NCBI GenBank assembly: GCA_964444365.1
Contig: CAYUHJ010000002.1
Span: forward strand, 59,973-123,972
Direction: 5' to 3'
Origin: CAYUHJ01 sp964444365
GTDB lineage: Bacteria; Planctomycetota; Planctomycetia; Gemmatales; Gemmataceae
Length of the DNA: 64,000 nt
This document shows positions 42,601 through 54,400 of this stretch, in pieces. The translations under genes and the position numbers were made by a program. The notes beneath the pieces were generated by a model. That model saw nothing but the letters and a program-made list of their open reading frames with translations, was not told the origin of the DNA and searched no databases. Position 1 is the stretch's first letter, and each line of letters opens with the position of its first letter.

Positions 42601-45600
42601 GGCGTCCGGGGGGGCTGCACCAGGGCCGCGGACGAACCCGCCCGGACCCGCGGCGAGTTCGCCTTCCCGCACGAGGAGGTCGAGAAGCACCGGGAACAGC
42701 CGGGAGTGCCGGGCCGACAGGCCGAGGTGGGCGGCGAGCGCGGCCGCCGGCGTCGGCTCCGCGGGGCCGACGCCGTGCCGCCGCCACCACGCGGCGAACC
42801 GCCGCCGGGCGTGGGTATCCAGGGCTTCGTACTCGGCGACGGGGTCGAGTGACACCGGGGTGTCGTCGACCCCGAGCCGCCCCAGGGCGGCATCGTCGGC
42901 GACGACGGCGAGCGTCTGCCCGCCGCCGCCCGCAAGGACGCGGTCGAGCGCCGCAAGGCCCTCGGTCGTGGGGATCGGGCCGACCCCCTGCCGGGCCAAT
43001 CGGTCGCGGTACTCCGGCGTCGCGACCCGGCCGACCTCGCCCCAGAAGCCCCAGTTGATGACGCGGGCCGGCACCCCGGCCGCCCGCAGGGCCGGGGCCA
43101 GGGCGTCCATGAACGCGCACCCGGCGACGTAGTTCGCCTGCCCCGGCGTGGCCGCGAACGCCGTCGCCGACGAGAACACGGCGAGCCAGTCGAGCGGGTC
43201 GCCGGCCGCCGCGGCGGCGAGGTTCAGCAGCCCGCGAGCCTTCACGTCCCACGCTTCCCGGAACCCGGCCTCGTCCGTTCGGTCGAGCGCCTGATCGGCC
43301 ATCACCAGCCCGGCGTGAACGACCCCGTGGAGCGGCCCGAACCGCCGGCGGGCGTCAGCCACGGCGGCCCGAAGTTGCCCTTCGTCGGTCGCGTCGGCTG
43401 ACAGGTAGCACGCCTCCCCGCCGGCGGACCGTACCGCCCGGACGATCGCCTCCGTCTCGGCCGAAGCGGGCCGCCGACCGACCAGAGCGACGCGGGCCGC
43501 GCACGTCCGCCCCAGGTGTTCGGCCAGTGCCCGCCCGATGCCGCCGGCCCCGCCGAGGATCAGGTACGTCCCGCCGCGGCGGAACGCGATCCCTCCCCCC
43601 GGCGGGTCAGCCGGGCGCAGCCGCCGCACGAACCGCCGGCCGCCGCGGTACGCGACTTCCAGCCCGACCGCGTCGCCCGGGTCGGCCGGCACGGCCGCGT
43701 CGGTCCCGTCGACGTCGACGCAGGCGACCGACCAGTGCGGGAACTCCCGGGCGGCGACGCGGAACAGTCCGACCGCACCGGCCGCCCACGGAGAAACGGG
43801 GTCGCCGGGTTCGACGGCGTGCGTCAACGTGGTGACACACACGACGCGAAGCGGCTTCCCGGCCGGCAGCGCGGCGCGAGCCGCCCGGATCAGCCGCAGC
43901 GGGGAGAGGGCGTAGTCGTCCTCCCACCCCGCCGGCGGGACCGCCCCGTCGGGCGTCGGGCCGGCGACCCACACCACCGCGTCGAACCCGCCGACGCCGG
44001 CGACTTCGTCCGGGGAAGCCACGCGAACGGCCCGGCCCGGCCACGCCGCGGCGAGCGAGGCGATCTGCCCCGCGGCGGCCGGCGGCCCGAAGAACACGGC
44101 CGTTCCCGCGAGCGGCACGGTCACCCCGGCCACCGGCGCGGGCTTCCACCACGGGGTCAAGAGTCTGACGGCCGCCGCGGGACGGGGGGCGACCGGGGTG
44201 CCGCCGGCGTCCGGGCGGACGGCCAGGTCGCGGACCCGCACCCGCACCCGCCCGGCGGTGTCGGTCACCGTCACGCGGAACCGGGCCACCCGCGCCGCCG
44301 GGTCGTCTTCCAGCAACTCGGCGTGCGCCCACCCGTCGGAGGTCACGGGGCCGTACACCTCCACCGCGTCGGCCGCGAACGGGAGCATCCGTTCCGGCGG
44401 CCGGTCGGCCCGCGCGAACATCACCCCGGCCGCAGTCTGGAGGGCCGCGTCCATCACTGCCGGGTTCAGCCCGCACCGGGCCAGCCCGGGGTCCGCGGTC
44501 GCCGGCAGCCTGATCTCCCCGACGGCCTCGCGGTCGCCGGCGGCCAGCGTTTCGAGGCCCTGGAAGAAGTCGCGGTAGTCCAGCCCGAGCGCCCGGAACT
44601 TCGCGTAGATCGCCGGGCGGTCCCATCGGTGCGGGCACCGCTCCCGCACCGCCGCCGGGGCGAGTGACGGCGGGGTGTCACTCGGCGGGCCGGCCACCCG
44701 CCCGGTCGCGCACGCGGTCCCGCCGGCCCGCACCTCGAACTCCAGGCTGTCGCCGGTTTCGCGGAGATCCAGTGCCGCCCGCACCGGGTTTGGGCCGACG
44801 GCCAGCGGGCGGAGCCAGACCACGTCGCGGAGGGTGACCGCCGGCCCGCGGCCCGCTTGCTCGGCCGCGGCGCGGGCGGCTTCCAGGTACGCCACCCCCG
44901 GCAGGATGAGCCGGCCGCCGACGTCGTGCGCCCGGATCACCGCCGCGTCGGCCGTGAACTCGTTCTCCCACCGCGCTCCGACCCCCAGGTGAACCGCCGG
45001 CCGGCCCAGGACCGGGTGAACCAGAGGGTCGGTCGGCTTCCCCGTGGCGGCTTCCGGCCAGCACCGCAGGCGGGCGAACGGGTACGTCGGCAGCGGCCGC
45101 CGCCGACACCCCGGGAACCGCGGTGACCAATCGACTGTTTCCCCCCGAACCCACCCCGCGAGATCGGGCGGAGGCACGACTTCCGCCCCGGCCGCGACGC
45201 GGTCCAGCCACGGGAGCAGGTCGCCCGCCGCCCGCGCCGTCGTGGCCGCCCGGCAGGCCAGCGGTTCCCGGCCGACGGCGAGCGTGAACGCCGCGTCGGC
45301 GAACGCCGTCGCGTCGGGGAACTCGGCTTCGTTCTCCCGGATGAACGCGGCAAGCCGGGCGGCGACTTCCCCCAGTTGCTCGGGGGTCCGGGCCGATAGC
45401 ACCACCGGCCACGGCCCGCCCGGAACGGCCCGCACCGGGGCGGCGGGTGCTTCCTCCACGACGACGTGCGCGTTCGCCCCGCCGGCCCCGAACGAACTGA
45501 CCCCGGCCCGCCGCGGGCCGGCCCACGGCCCGGCGGCCGCAGCCAACCGGAACGGCGTCGCGGCCAAGTTCAGGTGCGGGTTCGGCTGGTCGGCGTGCAG

Positions 45601-48390
45601 CGTCGGGGCGAGTTCGCCGTGCCGAAGCTGCAGGAGGGCCTTCGTCAGCCCCGCGATCCCCGCGGCCGATTCGAGGTGCCCGACGTTCGACTTCACCGAC
45701 CCGATGCCGACCGAGCCAACGGGAAGCGGCCCGAACGCCTCGGACAGTCCGGCGATCTCGACCGGGTCGCCGAGTTCGGTCCCGGTTCCGTGGGCTTCGA
45801 CGTACCCGATGTCGGCCGGCTTCACCCCCGCGGCCGCGAGCGCCTGCCGGACCACGCCCGCCTGCGCCGCGGGGTCCGGCACGGTGTACCCGGCCGTCCG
45901 CCCGCCGGCATTCACCGCCGACCCGCGGATGACCCCGTATACCGTGTCCCCGTCGGCCAAAGCCGCGGCCAGCGGTTTGAGCACGACCGCCCCGACCCCT
46001 TCGCCGTGGACGAACCCGTCGCCCCCGGCCCCGAACGCCCGGGTCGCCGGGCCGCGGGACAGCATCCCGACCCGGCACAGTTCGGCCTGCTGCCGCGGGT
46101 GCAAGATCAGGTTCACCCCCCCGGCGATGGCCGCCCCGCACTCGCCCCGCCGGATCGCCTCGCAAGCCAGGTGGACCGCCGTCAGTGATGCCGAACAGGC
46201 GGTGTCGACGGCCACGCTCGGCCCGCGGAAGTCTGAGCAGAACGACACCCGGTTGGCGACCGACCAGTGGTTCGCCTGCGTCTCCGCGGCCCCGCCGGCG
46301 TCCGCCCCGACGAGCAGGAACGGCTGGTTCATCACCCCGACGAACACGCCGACCTCGCCACCCGCCCGCCGGGCCGCGGCGGTCAGGCCGGCCCGCGTGT
46401 ACCCGGCGTCCTCGACGGCCGCGTGGGCGGTTTCGAGGAACAGCCGCTGCTGCGGGTCGAGCCACTTCGCCTCCTTCGGGGTGATCCCGAAGAACAGCGG
46501 GTCGAACCGGTCCACCCCGTCGAGGAACCCGCCCCACCGGGTGTAGACGGTGTCGTCGGCGGCGAACGGCCGCCAGTCCCAGCGGTCGGCGGGAAGTTCG
46601 GTGACCGAGTCGCGGCCGGCCCGCAGGTTGGCCCAGAACGCCCGCACGTCGGCCGCACCGGGGTACCGGCCGGCCAACCCGACGACCGCGACCGGGGCGG
46701 CCGCCGCGGGCGGTTCCACGGCCGACGACGCCGGCGGTCGAGTCAGCTTCCGGGCCGCGTCCGGGCGGGCCGCCGCCAGGTGGTCGGCCAGCTTCCGCAG
46801 CGTGGAGTGCTGAAAAAAGAGGGCCTTTGACAGTTCCCCGAAGTCGACTTCGAGCCGGCGGGTGAGCGAGAGTACGAGCAGGGAATCGACCCCGAGTTCG
46901 TCGAACGGGGCGTCCGCGGGCAGGTCGGCCGGCGGCTTGCTGAGCGCCGCCGCGAACAGCCCGCGGAGGTGACCGAGCAGGTCGGGCGCGTCCGCGGCCG
47001 GGCGGGCGGGCGGTGACAACGGGCTGTCACCGAGCTGCGGGAACCGCGTCCGGCGGAACGGGGTGCTCGGGCGGGGCGCTCGCCCCCTGGCGGTCGCCGC
47101 GGCGGGGGCTTCTTCGAGAACGACGTGGGCGTTCGTCCCGCCGAAGCCGAACGCGCTCACGCCTGCCCGCCGGGGCGTACCCGTCGGCCACGGCGTCGGT
47201 GCGGTCGGGACGAAGAACGGGGTCCGTTCGAACCCGGCGACCGGCGGCGGGGCAGAGAAGTGGGGCGTCGGCGGGATGACGCCGTGCTTCACCGCGAGGA
47301 CCGCCTTCAGGAACCCGGCGATCCCCCCGGCCGTGTGCAGGTGGCCGATGTTCGCCTTCACCGACCCGAGGGCGCAGAACCCGACCCGGGCCGTGTCCCG
47401 GCGGAACGCCTCGGTCAGCGCCCGGACCTCGATCGGGTCGCCGAGCGGGGTGCCGGTCCCGTGCCCCTCCACGAACCCGACCGTGTCCGCCGACACCCCC
47501 GCCGCGGCCAGGGCCTGACCGATCGCGCGGGCCTGCCCCGGCACGCTCGGGGCCAGGTAGTCGGCCTTCACCGCCCCGTCGTTGTTGACCGCCGACCCCT
47601 TGATCACGGCATGGACCGTGTCCCCGTCGGCGAGGGCCGCGGACAGCAGTTTGAGCACCACGACGGCCGCGCCGAACCCGGGCACGGTGCCGGCGGCGCG
47701 GATGTCATAGGGCCGACAGTGGCCGTCCGGAGACCACAGGGCTTCGGCCACATGGCGGTATCCGCCCTGCGGGAACCCGACGCACGCCCCGCCCGCCAGG
47801 GCCGCGTCGCACTGCCCGCCGACGAGCGCTTCCACCGCGGAATGCACGGCCACCAGGGAACTCGAACTGGCGGCCTGGACCAGCACGCACGGGCCGGTCA
47901 GGTTCAGGTGGTACGCCACCCGGCTGGCGGCGTAGTCCTTCTCCCCCGCCGTCAACCCGAACAGCGCGTCCTCCGGCGAGTCGGAATCGGCCCGGCGAAA
48001 CGGCGGCGGGCCGACCGACAGGTACGCCCCCGCGTCGCCGGGGAACCGGGTCGGGTCGTACCCGGCGTGTTCGACCGCGTGCCACGCGACTTCGAGCAGG
48101 ATGCGGTGCTGCGGGTCGAGCCGGGCGGCGCGAGCGGGGGCGATGCCGAAGAAGTCGGCGTCGAAGGCGTCGGCGTCGTCGAGCACGCCGCACGCCGGGA
48201 CGAACCGCGGGTCGGCAAGGTCCGCGTCGCTGAACCCGGCGGCCCGCAGTTCCACGGGCGTGGACCGGCGGACCGACTCGACCCCGGCGACGAGGTTCTG
48301 CCAGAACGCGTCCGCGTTCGCGGCCCCGGGCAGCCGGCACGCGAAGCCGACGACCGCCACGTCATCCGGGTTGTTCATGGTGTCCGTCAT
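39655..48390 (-). CDS. PKS protein C: KS(Cys to Ser)-ACP / KS-DH-KR-MT-ACP / KS, AT-less
   Basis: A 2,911-residue trans-AT-type PKS starting at ATG 48390 (ATG 48378 is an in-frame alternative). KS1 (about 8-425) has Ser175 where the nucleophilic Cys belongs (VQAASSSSL instead of VDTACSSSL), while HGTGT and KANIGH are intact. It lacks the usual KS linker, ending FRRTRFP near 447, and is followed directly by ACP1 (Ser503). Then KS2 (Cys732), DH (His1155, HDVGGRLILP), KR (nucleotide motif near 1611, Tyr1754), C-methyltransferase (about 1860-2190), ACP2 (Ser2252), KS3 (Cys2473; HGTGT, GNVGH) and its post-KS linker with YPFARRRCW, ending without a carrier. The matching MT-ACP is at the start of protein B, so the last module is split across two polypeptides. 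The first KS-ACP presumably accepts the thiazolyl starter from protein D without extending it. Confidence 0.93.
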
Positions 48391-48413
48391 GGTGTGTCGG
48401 CAACGTCGCTCAT
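48387..48413 (-). promoter_or_regulatory. 8-codon mini-ORF bridging the D stop and C start
   Basis: The ATG at 48413-48411 overlaps the stop of protein D (ATGA). It opens a frame of eight codons (MSDVADTP) whose TGA at 48389-48387 overlaps the ATG of protein C (ATGA again). No Shine-Dalgarno sequence is visible before protein C. A terminating ribosome could therefore hop through this tiny frame and keep D and C translation coupled. The geometry is read directly; the function is inference and may be chance. Confidence 0.3.
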
Positions 48414-51400
48414 CGGTGCGGCCGGTCGGCCCGTCGGAATGCCGCCCGCCGGTCCCGACGGGTGGCGGCCGGTGTCGGGACCGTCGGCGGGGGCGGGTCG
48501 GCTCCGGCCGGCGGGCCCGCGGTCAGGTGGGCCGCGAGCCGGGCGATCGTCGGGTAAGCGAACAGGTCGGTGGCCGTGCAGGGGAGCCCGAGTTCCTCCC
48601 GAATCCGCCGGGTGACCGCAATCACCGTGAACGAATCGCCGCCGGCCTCGAAGATGTTCCGGTCCGTCGGGACGGCCGCCGTGCGGAGGGCGTCCCCCCA
48701 GAACCGGGCGATCGCCGCGGTCACCTCTTCGCGCCGGGTGGCCGGCTCGCAGGCAACTTCCGGCACCGGAGCCGGCTTCCCGCCGAGCAGGGCGTGGACG
48801 AACTCGTGCCGCGGTCCGACGCCGAGTATCGACCGAAGCGGCGCGAAGTCCAGCGCCCCGACCGGGCACAGGCCGAGCCCTGCTCCGGTCGCGGCGTGCA
48901 TCAGCGCGTGCCCGATGTACCCGGCTTCGACGAGGCAGAGGTCCCCGGAGAGTGAGCCGTACAGCGGTTCGATCGCGGCGAGGTCGGCCACCAGATACAC
49001 GGCGAAGCGGGCGGCCGCAGCGACGTCCCGGTTCGCGGCGTGGTGAAGGTCGCTCGGCCAGCTCGCCCCGGGCGAGACCGGTTGCAAATCCCGGCCTTGC
49101 AGCGGCACGTAATACACACCGGGGGCCAACCCCGTCACACCCCCGGGGCGGGCGTGAAGGTACGCCTGGACCGGGTAGGTCGATCCGGCGGACGGATAAC
49201 CGGGTCGGCCGTCCGGCCCCTCCGCGAGGACGGCCAGGACGCGGGCCAGGTCGGCCAGCGCGACCGGCTCGGCCGCGAACCGCCGGTGCGACCGGCGGTC
49301 GGCCACACCCGGCGGCAGCGAGGCGGGCGGGAGCGGGACGCCGGCCGGGAGGTCCGTGCGGGCGGCCGACCGCCGGCGGGCGAACGCCGCTCGGTCGGCC
49401 GGGTCGGTGATGGTCCCGGCGGCCGCGGGCGGGTTGCCGAGGCCTGGGGTCGCGCCGGGTCGGGCCTCCGAGACGCGAACCGACCGACCCGTCACCGAGC
49501 CGCGGTCCACCTTCCCGTTCGCCGTCAGCGGCAGCCGGTCCACGCGGTCGAGCCGGGCCGGCAGCATGTACCCCGGCAGTTGCGTGCGGAAGAACTCGCG
49601 GACGGCATCCGGTTCCGCGTCCCCGGCGTACACTGCCGCGAGCCGGGGGCGACCGTCCGGGCCGGGTTCCGTCGACGCCACCGCCCCCGTCACCCCAGGG
49701 CACCGGCCGGCGACCGCCTCGATCTCGCCGAGTTCGATCCGGTGCCCGCCGACTTTCACCTGCCCGTCGTCGCGGCCCAGGAACTCGATGTTCCCGCAGG
49801 GTCGGTACCGCCCGCGGTCGCCGGTGCGGTACAGCCGCTCGCCGGTCCGCGGGTCGGTGACGAACCGCTCGGCGGTCCGGGTCGGGTCGCCCCAGTACCC
49901 GCGGGCCAGCCCGACACCGCCGATCGCGAGTTCGCCCGGGACCCAGTCCGGGGCGTCGCGGCCGGCCGCGTCGAGCACCCGGAACCACTGGTTCGCCAGC
50001 GGTTTGCCGTAGGGCACGCTCGGCCAGTCCGGCGGCGGCGGGTCCGCGACCGGGTGGAAGATCGACCAGACGGCGGCCTCGGTCGCCCCGCCCAGGCTGA
50101 CGACCGCGCACCCCGGGGCGGCGGCACGCACCCGGCCGGCCAGCGCCACCGGCACCCAGTCCCCGCTCAGCAGCGCGAGCCGCAGCCGCCGGAGAAAACC
50201 CCCCGCCCGGTCGTCGAGCCCGTCGAGCAGGAGTTGGAGGTACATCGGCACGGAGTTCCAGACGGTCACCCCGGTGTCACGCACCAGCGGGCCGAGGTAG
50301 TCCGGGTCGCGGGCGCGGGCCGGGTCCGGGAGGACGACGGCCCCCCCGGCCGCGAGCGGCCCGAACAGGTCGTACACGGACAGGTCGAACCCGAGGGCCG
50401 ACAGCCCGAGGACGCGGTCCCCCGGCCCGACCCCGAACCGCCGGTTCACATCGTGGACGGTGTTCAGCGCCGCCCGGTGCTCGACCATCACCCCCTTCGG
50501 CTCCCCGGTCGAACCGGACGTGAAGATCACGTAAGCGAGGGCCGACGACGGGACGCGCACCGGAGCGAACGCCGGCCGTGACCCGTCGACGTCACGGATT
50601 CGGACCGCCCGAACCCCGGCGGGAAGGTCGTGCGATTCATCCCCGGCGACCAGCGCGACCCGCACGCCGGTGCGCGCGAGCAGCGCGTTCCGGCGGGCCG
50701 GCGGGGTGGCCGGGTCGAGCGGCAGGTACGCCCCGCCGGCGAGCAGCACCCCGAACACCGCGGCCGGCTGTTCCCACCCCTTTCCGACGAGTAAGGCGAC
50801 CGGTTCGCCGGGCGAAACCGGGCCGACCTGCGCGGCCACACCACGGGCGCGGTCGAGCAGTTCCCCGTAGGTCAGCGACTTCCCGGGGGCGATCACCGCG
50901 ACCCGGTCCGGGGTCGCTTCCGCGTGGAGCACGAAGCCGTCGTGCAGCAACCCGTCCGGCACCGGGGCGGCGGTTGCGTTCACCGCCGACCGCACGGCAC
51001 GCTGCGCCTCGGGCAGCCCGACCGGAGGCGGGGCGTTCCAGTCGTCCGCCCTGGCGGCGAGCCGGCGGACGCGGTCGGCAAAGGCGGCGAACAGGTCGGC
51101 CGGCAGACCCTCCGGGAACCGGGCGTCCACCGTGTCCCAGCTGAGGACGACGCGGTCGCCGTCCGGCATTACCTGGCAGTCGATCAACACCTGCGGCGTC
51201 TGAGTCACGCCGAACGTCCAGTCGCCGAGAGGTGTCAGCCGGCCGTCGGCCCCGGGTTCCTCCAGGCCGAGCATGCTGGTAAACACGACCGGCATCCGGG
51301 CCGCGGCCGGGTCGCCGGTTCGCTTCGCCCGCCGCCGCAGCACCTCGACCCCGCTGACGGCCGCGTGGTCGAGCCGCTCGGCGACCCGCGCGAGCGTGGC

Positions 51401-54400
51401 TTTCGCGGCGGCCCGGAACGGCGCGGGGTCGGTGGTGTCGAAGTCCACGAGCACCGTGGACGTGAAGTCGCCGACGACTTCGCGGATCGCCGGGTGGATC
51501 GGCGGCCGCTGGAACGTCGTCATGTTCACGGTGAACCGCGGTGCCCCGCCCCACCGCCCCAGTACGTCCGCGAAGGCTTGCAGGATCGCCGCCGTCGGGG
51601 TCACACCGGCCCGCCGGGAGCGGTCCCGGAGGTTCGCCCACTCCGCGGCCCCGAGGACCGCTTGCCGGCGGACGAACCGGGCCGGGCCGCCCGCCGGGCC
51701 GGGCCGGGTTGGCAGGTCCGGGGCCGGCGGCAGCGCGTCCGCGACGCGGTCCCAGTACGCCACGGCCGCCGTGTAGGCCGGTCCGGTGCGGGCCGCTTCG
51801 AGTGACGCCACGTAGTCACGGAACCGGACGGCCGGCGCGGCCACCGTGGCAGCCGGGTCGCAGACCAGCCGGCCCCACTCGGCGAGCAGCCGGAACAGGC
51901 TCAGGGCGTCGGCGATCAACAGATCGACGCTGAAGTGCAGCCGGGAGCGGCCCGGATCGAGCGACACCCCGATGCGGAACAGCGGCCACCGGTCCGGCGC
52001 GAAGACTTCGTGGGCCATCGCCTCCCGCACGGCCGCGAGGCAGGAGGCGGCGTCCGCCGGGGAACAGTCTCGCCAGTCGTGGACTTCCGGTTCGTAATCG
52101 GGGACCGACGGCAACACGTGTTGCGTCCCGTCCGGGCGGACCACGGCCCGCAGCATGTCGTGCGCGCGGACGAGTTCCCGCCAGGCGGCCGCCAGCCGGG
52201 GCACGTCCCACTCTGCGGCCGCCTCGAACTCCCAGTACGCGTGGCAACCGGTGCCGCCGAGGTCGAGGTCGGGGCTTCGCCCGAGCAAGTATGCCGTCTG
52301 GATGTCGGTCAGCGGGAACGGCGACCCGTCGTCGGGGGCCGGCACGAACACCGGGGCAGCCGGCTTCGGCCCGCGGGGTGCGACCGCGGCGCGGGCGGCG
52401 ATCCCCGCCACGCTGCCGGCTTCGAGCAGTCCGGCGAGCGGCAGGTCGGCCCCGAACCGCTCCGCGAGCCGGTCCCGGAGTTCCATCGCGGCCACGGACT
52501 CCAACCCCTGGTCGACCAGCGGCCGGGACGGGTCGAGGGCCGAAGGCGGCACCCGCAGCACGGCCGCCGCGATCGCCCGCACGTCGTCCGCCCCCGCGGG
52601 CGCGGCTTCCGCCACCGGGACCGCGACCGGTTCGCGCGGAGCCGGGGAGTCCGCCGCGTCCGGCCAGAAGCGTGAGCGGACGAACGGGTACACCGGGGCG
52701 AACGGCAGCCGCCGACCGGTGCCACCGGCCTGCGAGGCGAAGTCGATGTCCCACCCATCGACATACAGTTGCGCGACGGCCCGCAACCCCCGGCGGCCGG
52801 TGAGCGGGTCCGGGTCGGCGGCGGCACCTGCGAACGCCCCGGCGGCGAACTCCCGCATCAGGTGGCGGTCGGCCGGCGCGACCCCGTTTCCGACGCGAAC
52901 TCGCGGCCCGGTCTGCCCCGCCGCGACCGCCGCCAGCCCGGCCGCGAGTTCCCCGGCGGTCCCCGCCACGACCGCAGCCCGGTAGCGGAGGTGCCGGCGA
53001 CCGACGGCCACGGTCCGCGCCGCATCGACCGGGTTCGGGTCGGTTCGAGACACCCACTCGGCGAGCCGGCCGGCCCACGCCCGCAGCGCCTCGGGGCTCG
53101 CGGCCGACACGCCGCAGACGACACCGCCGGCCGGCACCAGTCCCGGCGACGCCACGGGGTCCGGGGAGTCTTCCAGGACGGCACACCCGTTCGCCCCGTT
53201 GATGGCGAAGGCGTGGACCATCGCCCGCCGCGGGCCGGCCGACGGGGCGGGCCAGTCCCGGATGGTTGTGGTCACCGCGAACGGAGAGCCGTCCAGCCCG
53301 GCGGCCGGGTTCGGCCCGGCGAAGTGCAGCGACGGGGCGAGCTGCCGGTGCCGCAGTTGCAGGATCGTCTTCACCAGCCCGGCCATCCCGGCGGCCGCGA
53401 GGGCGTGGCCGATGTTGGACTTCACCGACCCGAGCGGCACCGACCCGGTCGGCACGTACGGGCCGAAGACCGCGGTCAGCGCCCGGACCTCGGCGGCGTC
53501 CCCCCGGGCCGCCCCACTGCCCTGGGCCTCGACGCACCCGATGTCGGCCGCCAGGACCCCGGCCCGGGCCAGAACGCCGGCGTACACGTCGGCCTGCCGG
53601 ACGGCGGACGGGGCAAAGAACGCCCCCAGCCCGCCGGTCTGCCCGACGCCGCACCCGCGGACGACGGCGTACACCGTGTCCCCGTCGGCGACCGCCCGGG
53701 TCAGCTTCTTCAGGACGAGAACACCGCACCCCTCGGCTGTGACGAACCCGTCGGCGTCGTGCGAGAACGGTCGGCACCGGGCCGCTTTCGCGGTGACCCC
53801 GGCTTTTCCCGCCCACACCTGCACTTGCGGGGTGCTCTGGACCGCCACACCGGCCGCGACGGCGACCTCGCACTCGCCGGCCCGCAGGCTCTCGCACGCC
53901 AGGTGCAGGGCCGCCACCGACGACGCGCACGACACGTCGGCCATCACCGCCGGGCCGCCCAGCCCGAGTTCGTGGGCCACCCGGGCGGCCAGCGAGAACG
54001 TCAGGTGGGCGGACAGCGACCGGCGGTTCGCGGGTCGTCGGTGGAGCTGCAACTTGAGGGAATACTCGCCGCCGCTCGCCCCGACGAAAAGCCCGGTCCG
54101 GGAACCGGCCCCGCTGTCGTTGCACCCGGCGTCGTCGAGCGCACGGTAGGTTTCTTCGAGCAGCACCCGGGCCTGCGGGTCGAGGACCAGCGCCTCGCCG
54201 GGGGCGATGTCGAAGAACCCGGCGTCGAACCCTTCTGCGTCGGCGAGGAACCCGCCGGTCAAGTACGCTTCGCGTTCGCCCGGCGGCACCCCGAGGGCGT
54301 CGAACTCCACGCCGCTCCACCGGTTCGCCGGCACCGGGCCGACCGCGTCCCGCCCGTTCGCCAACAGGTCCCAGAAAGCCGCCACGTCGTCCGCCCCGGG

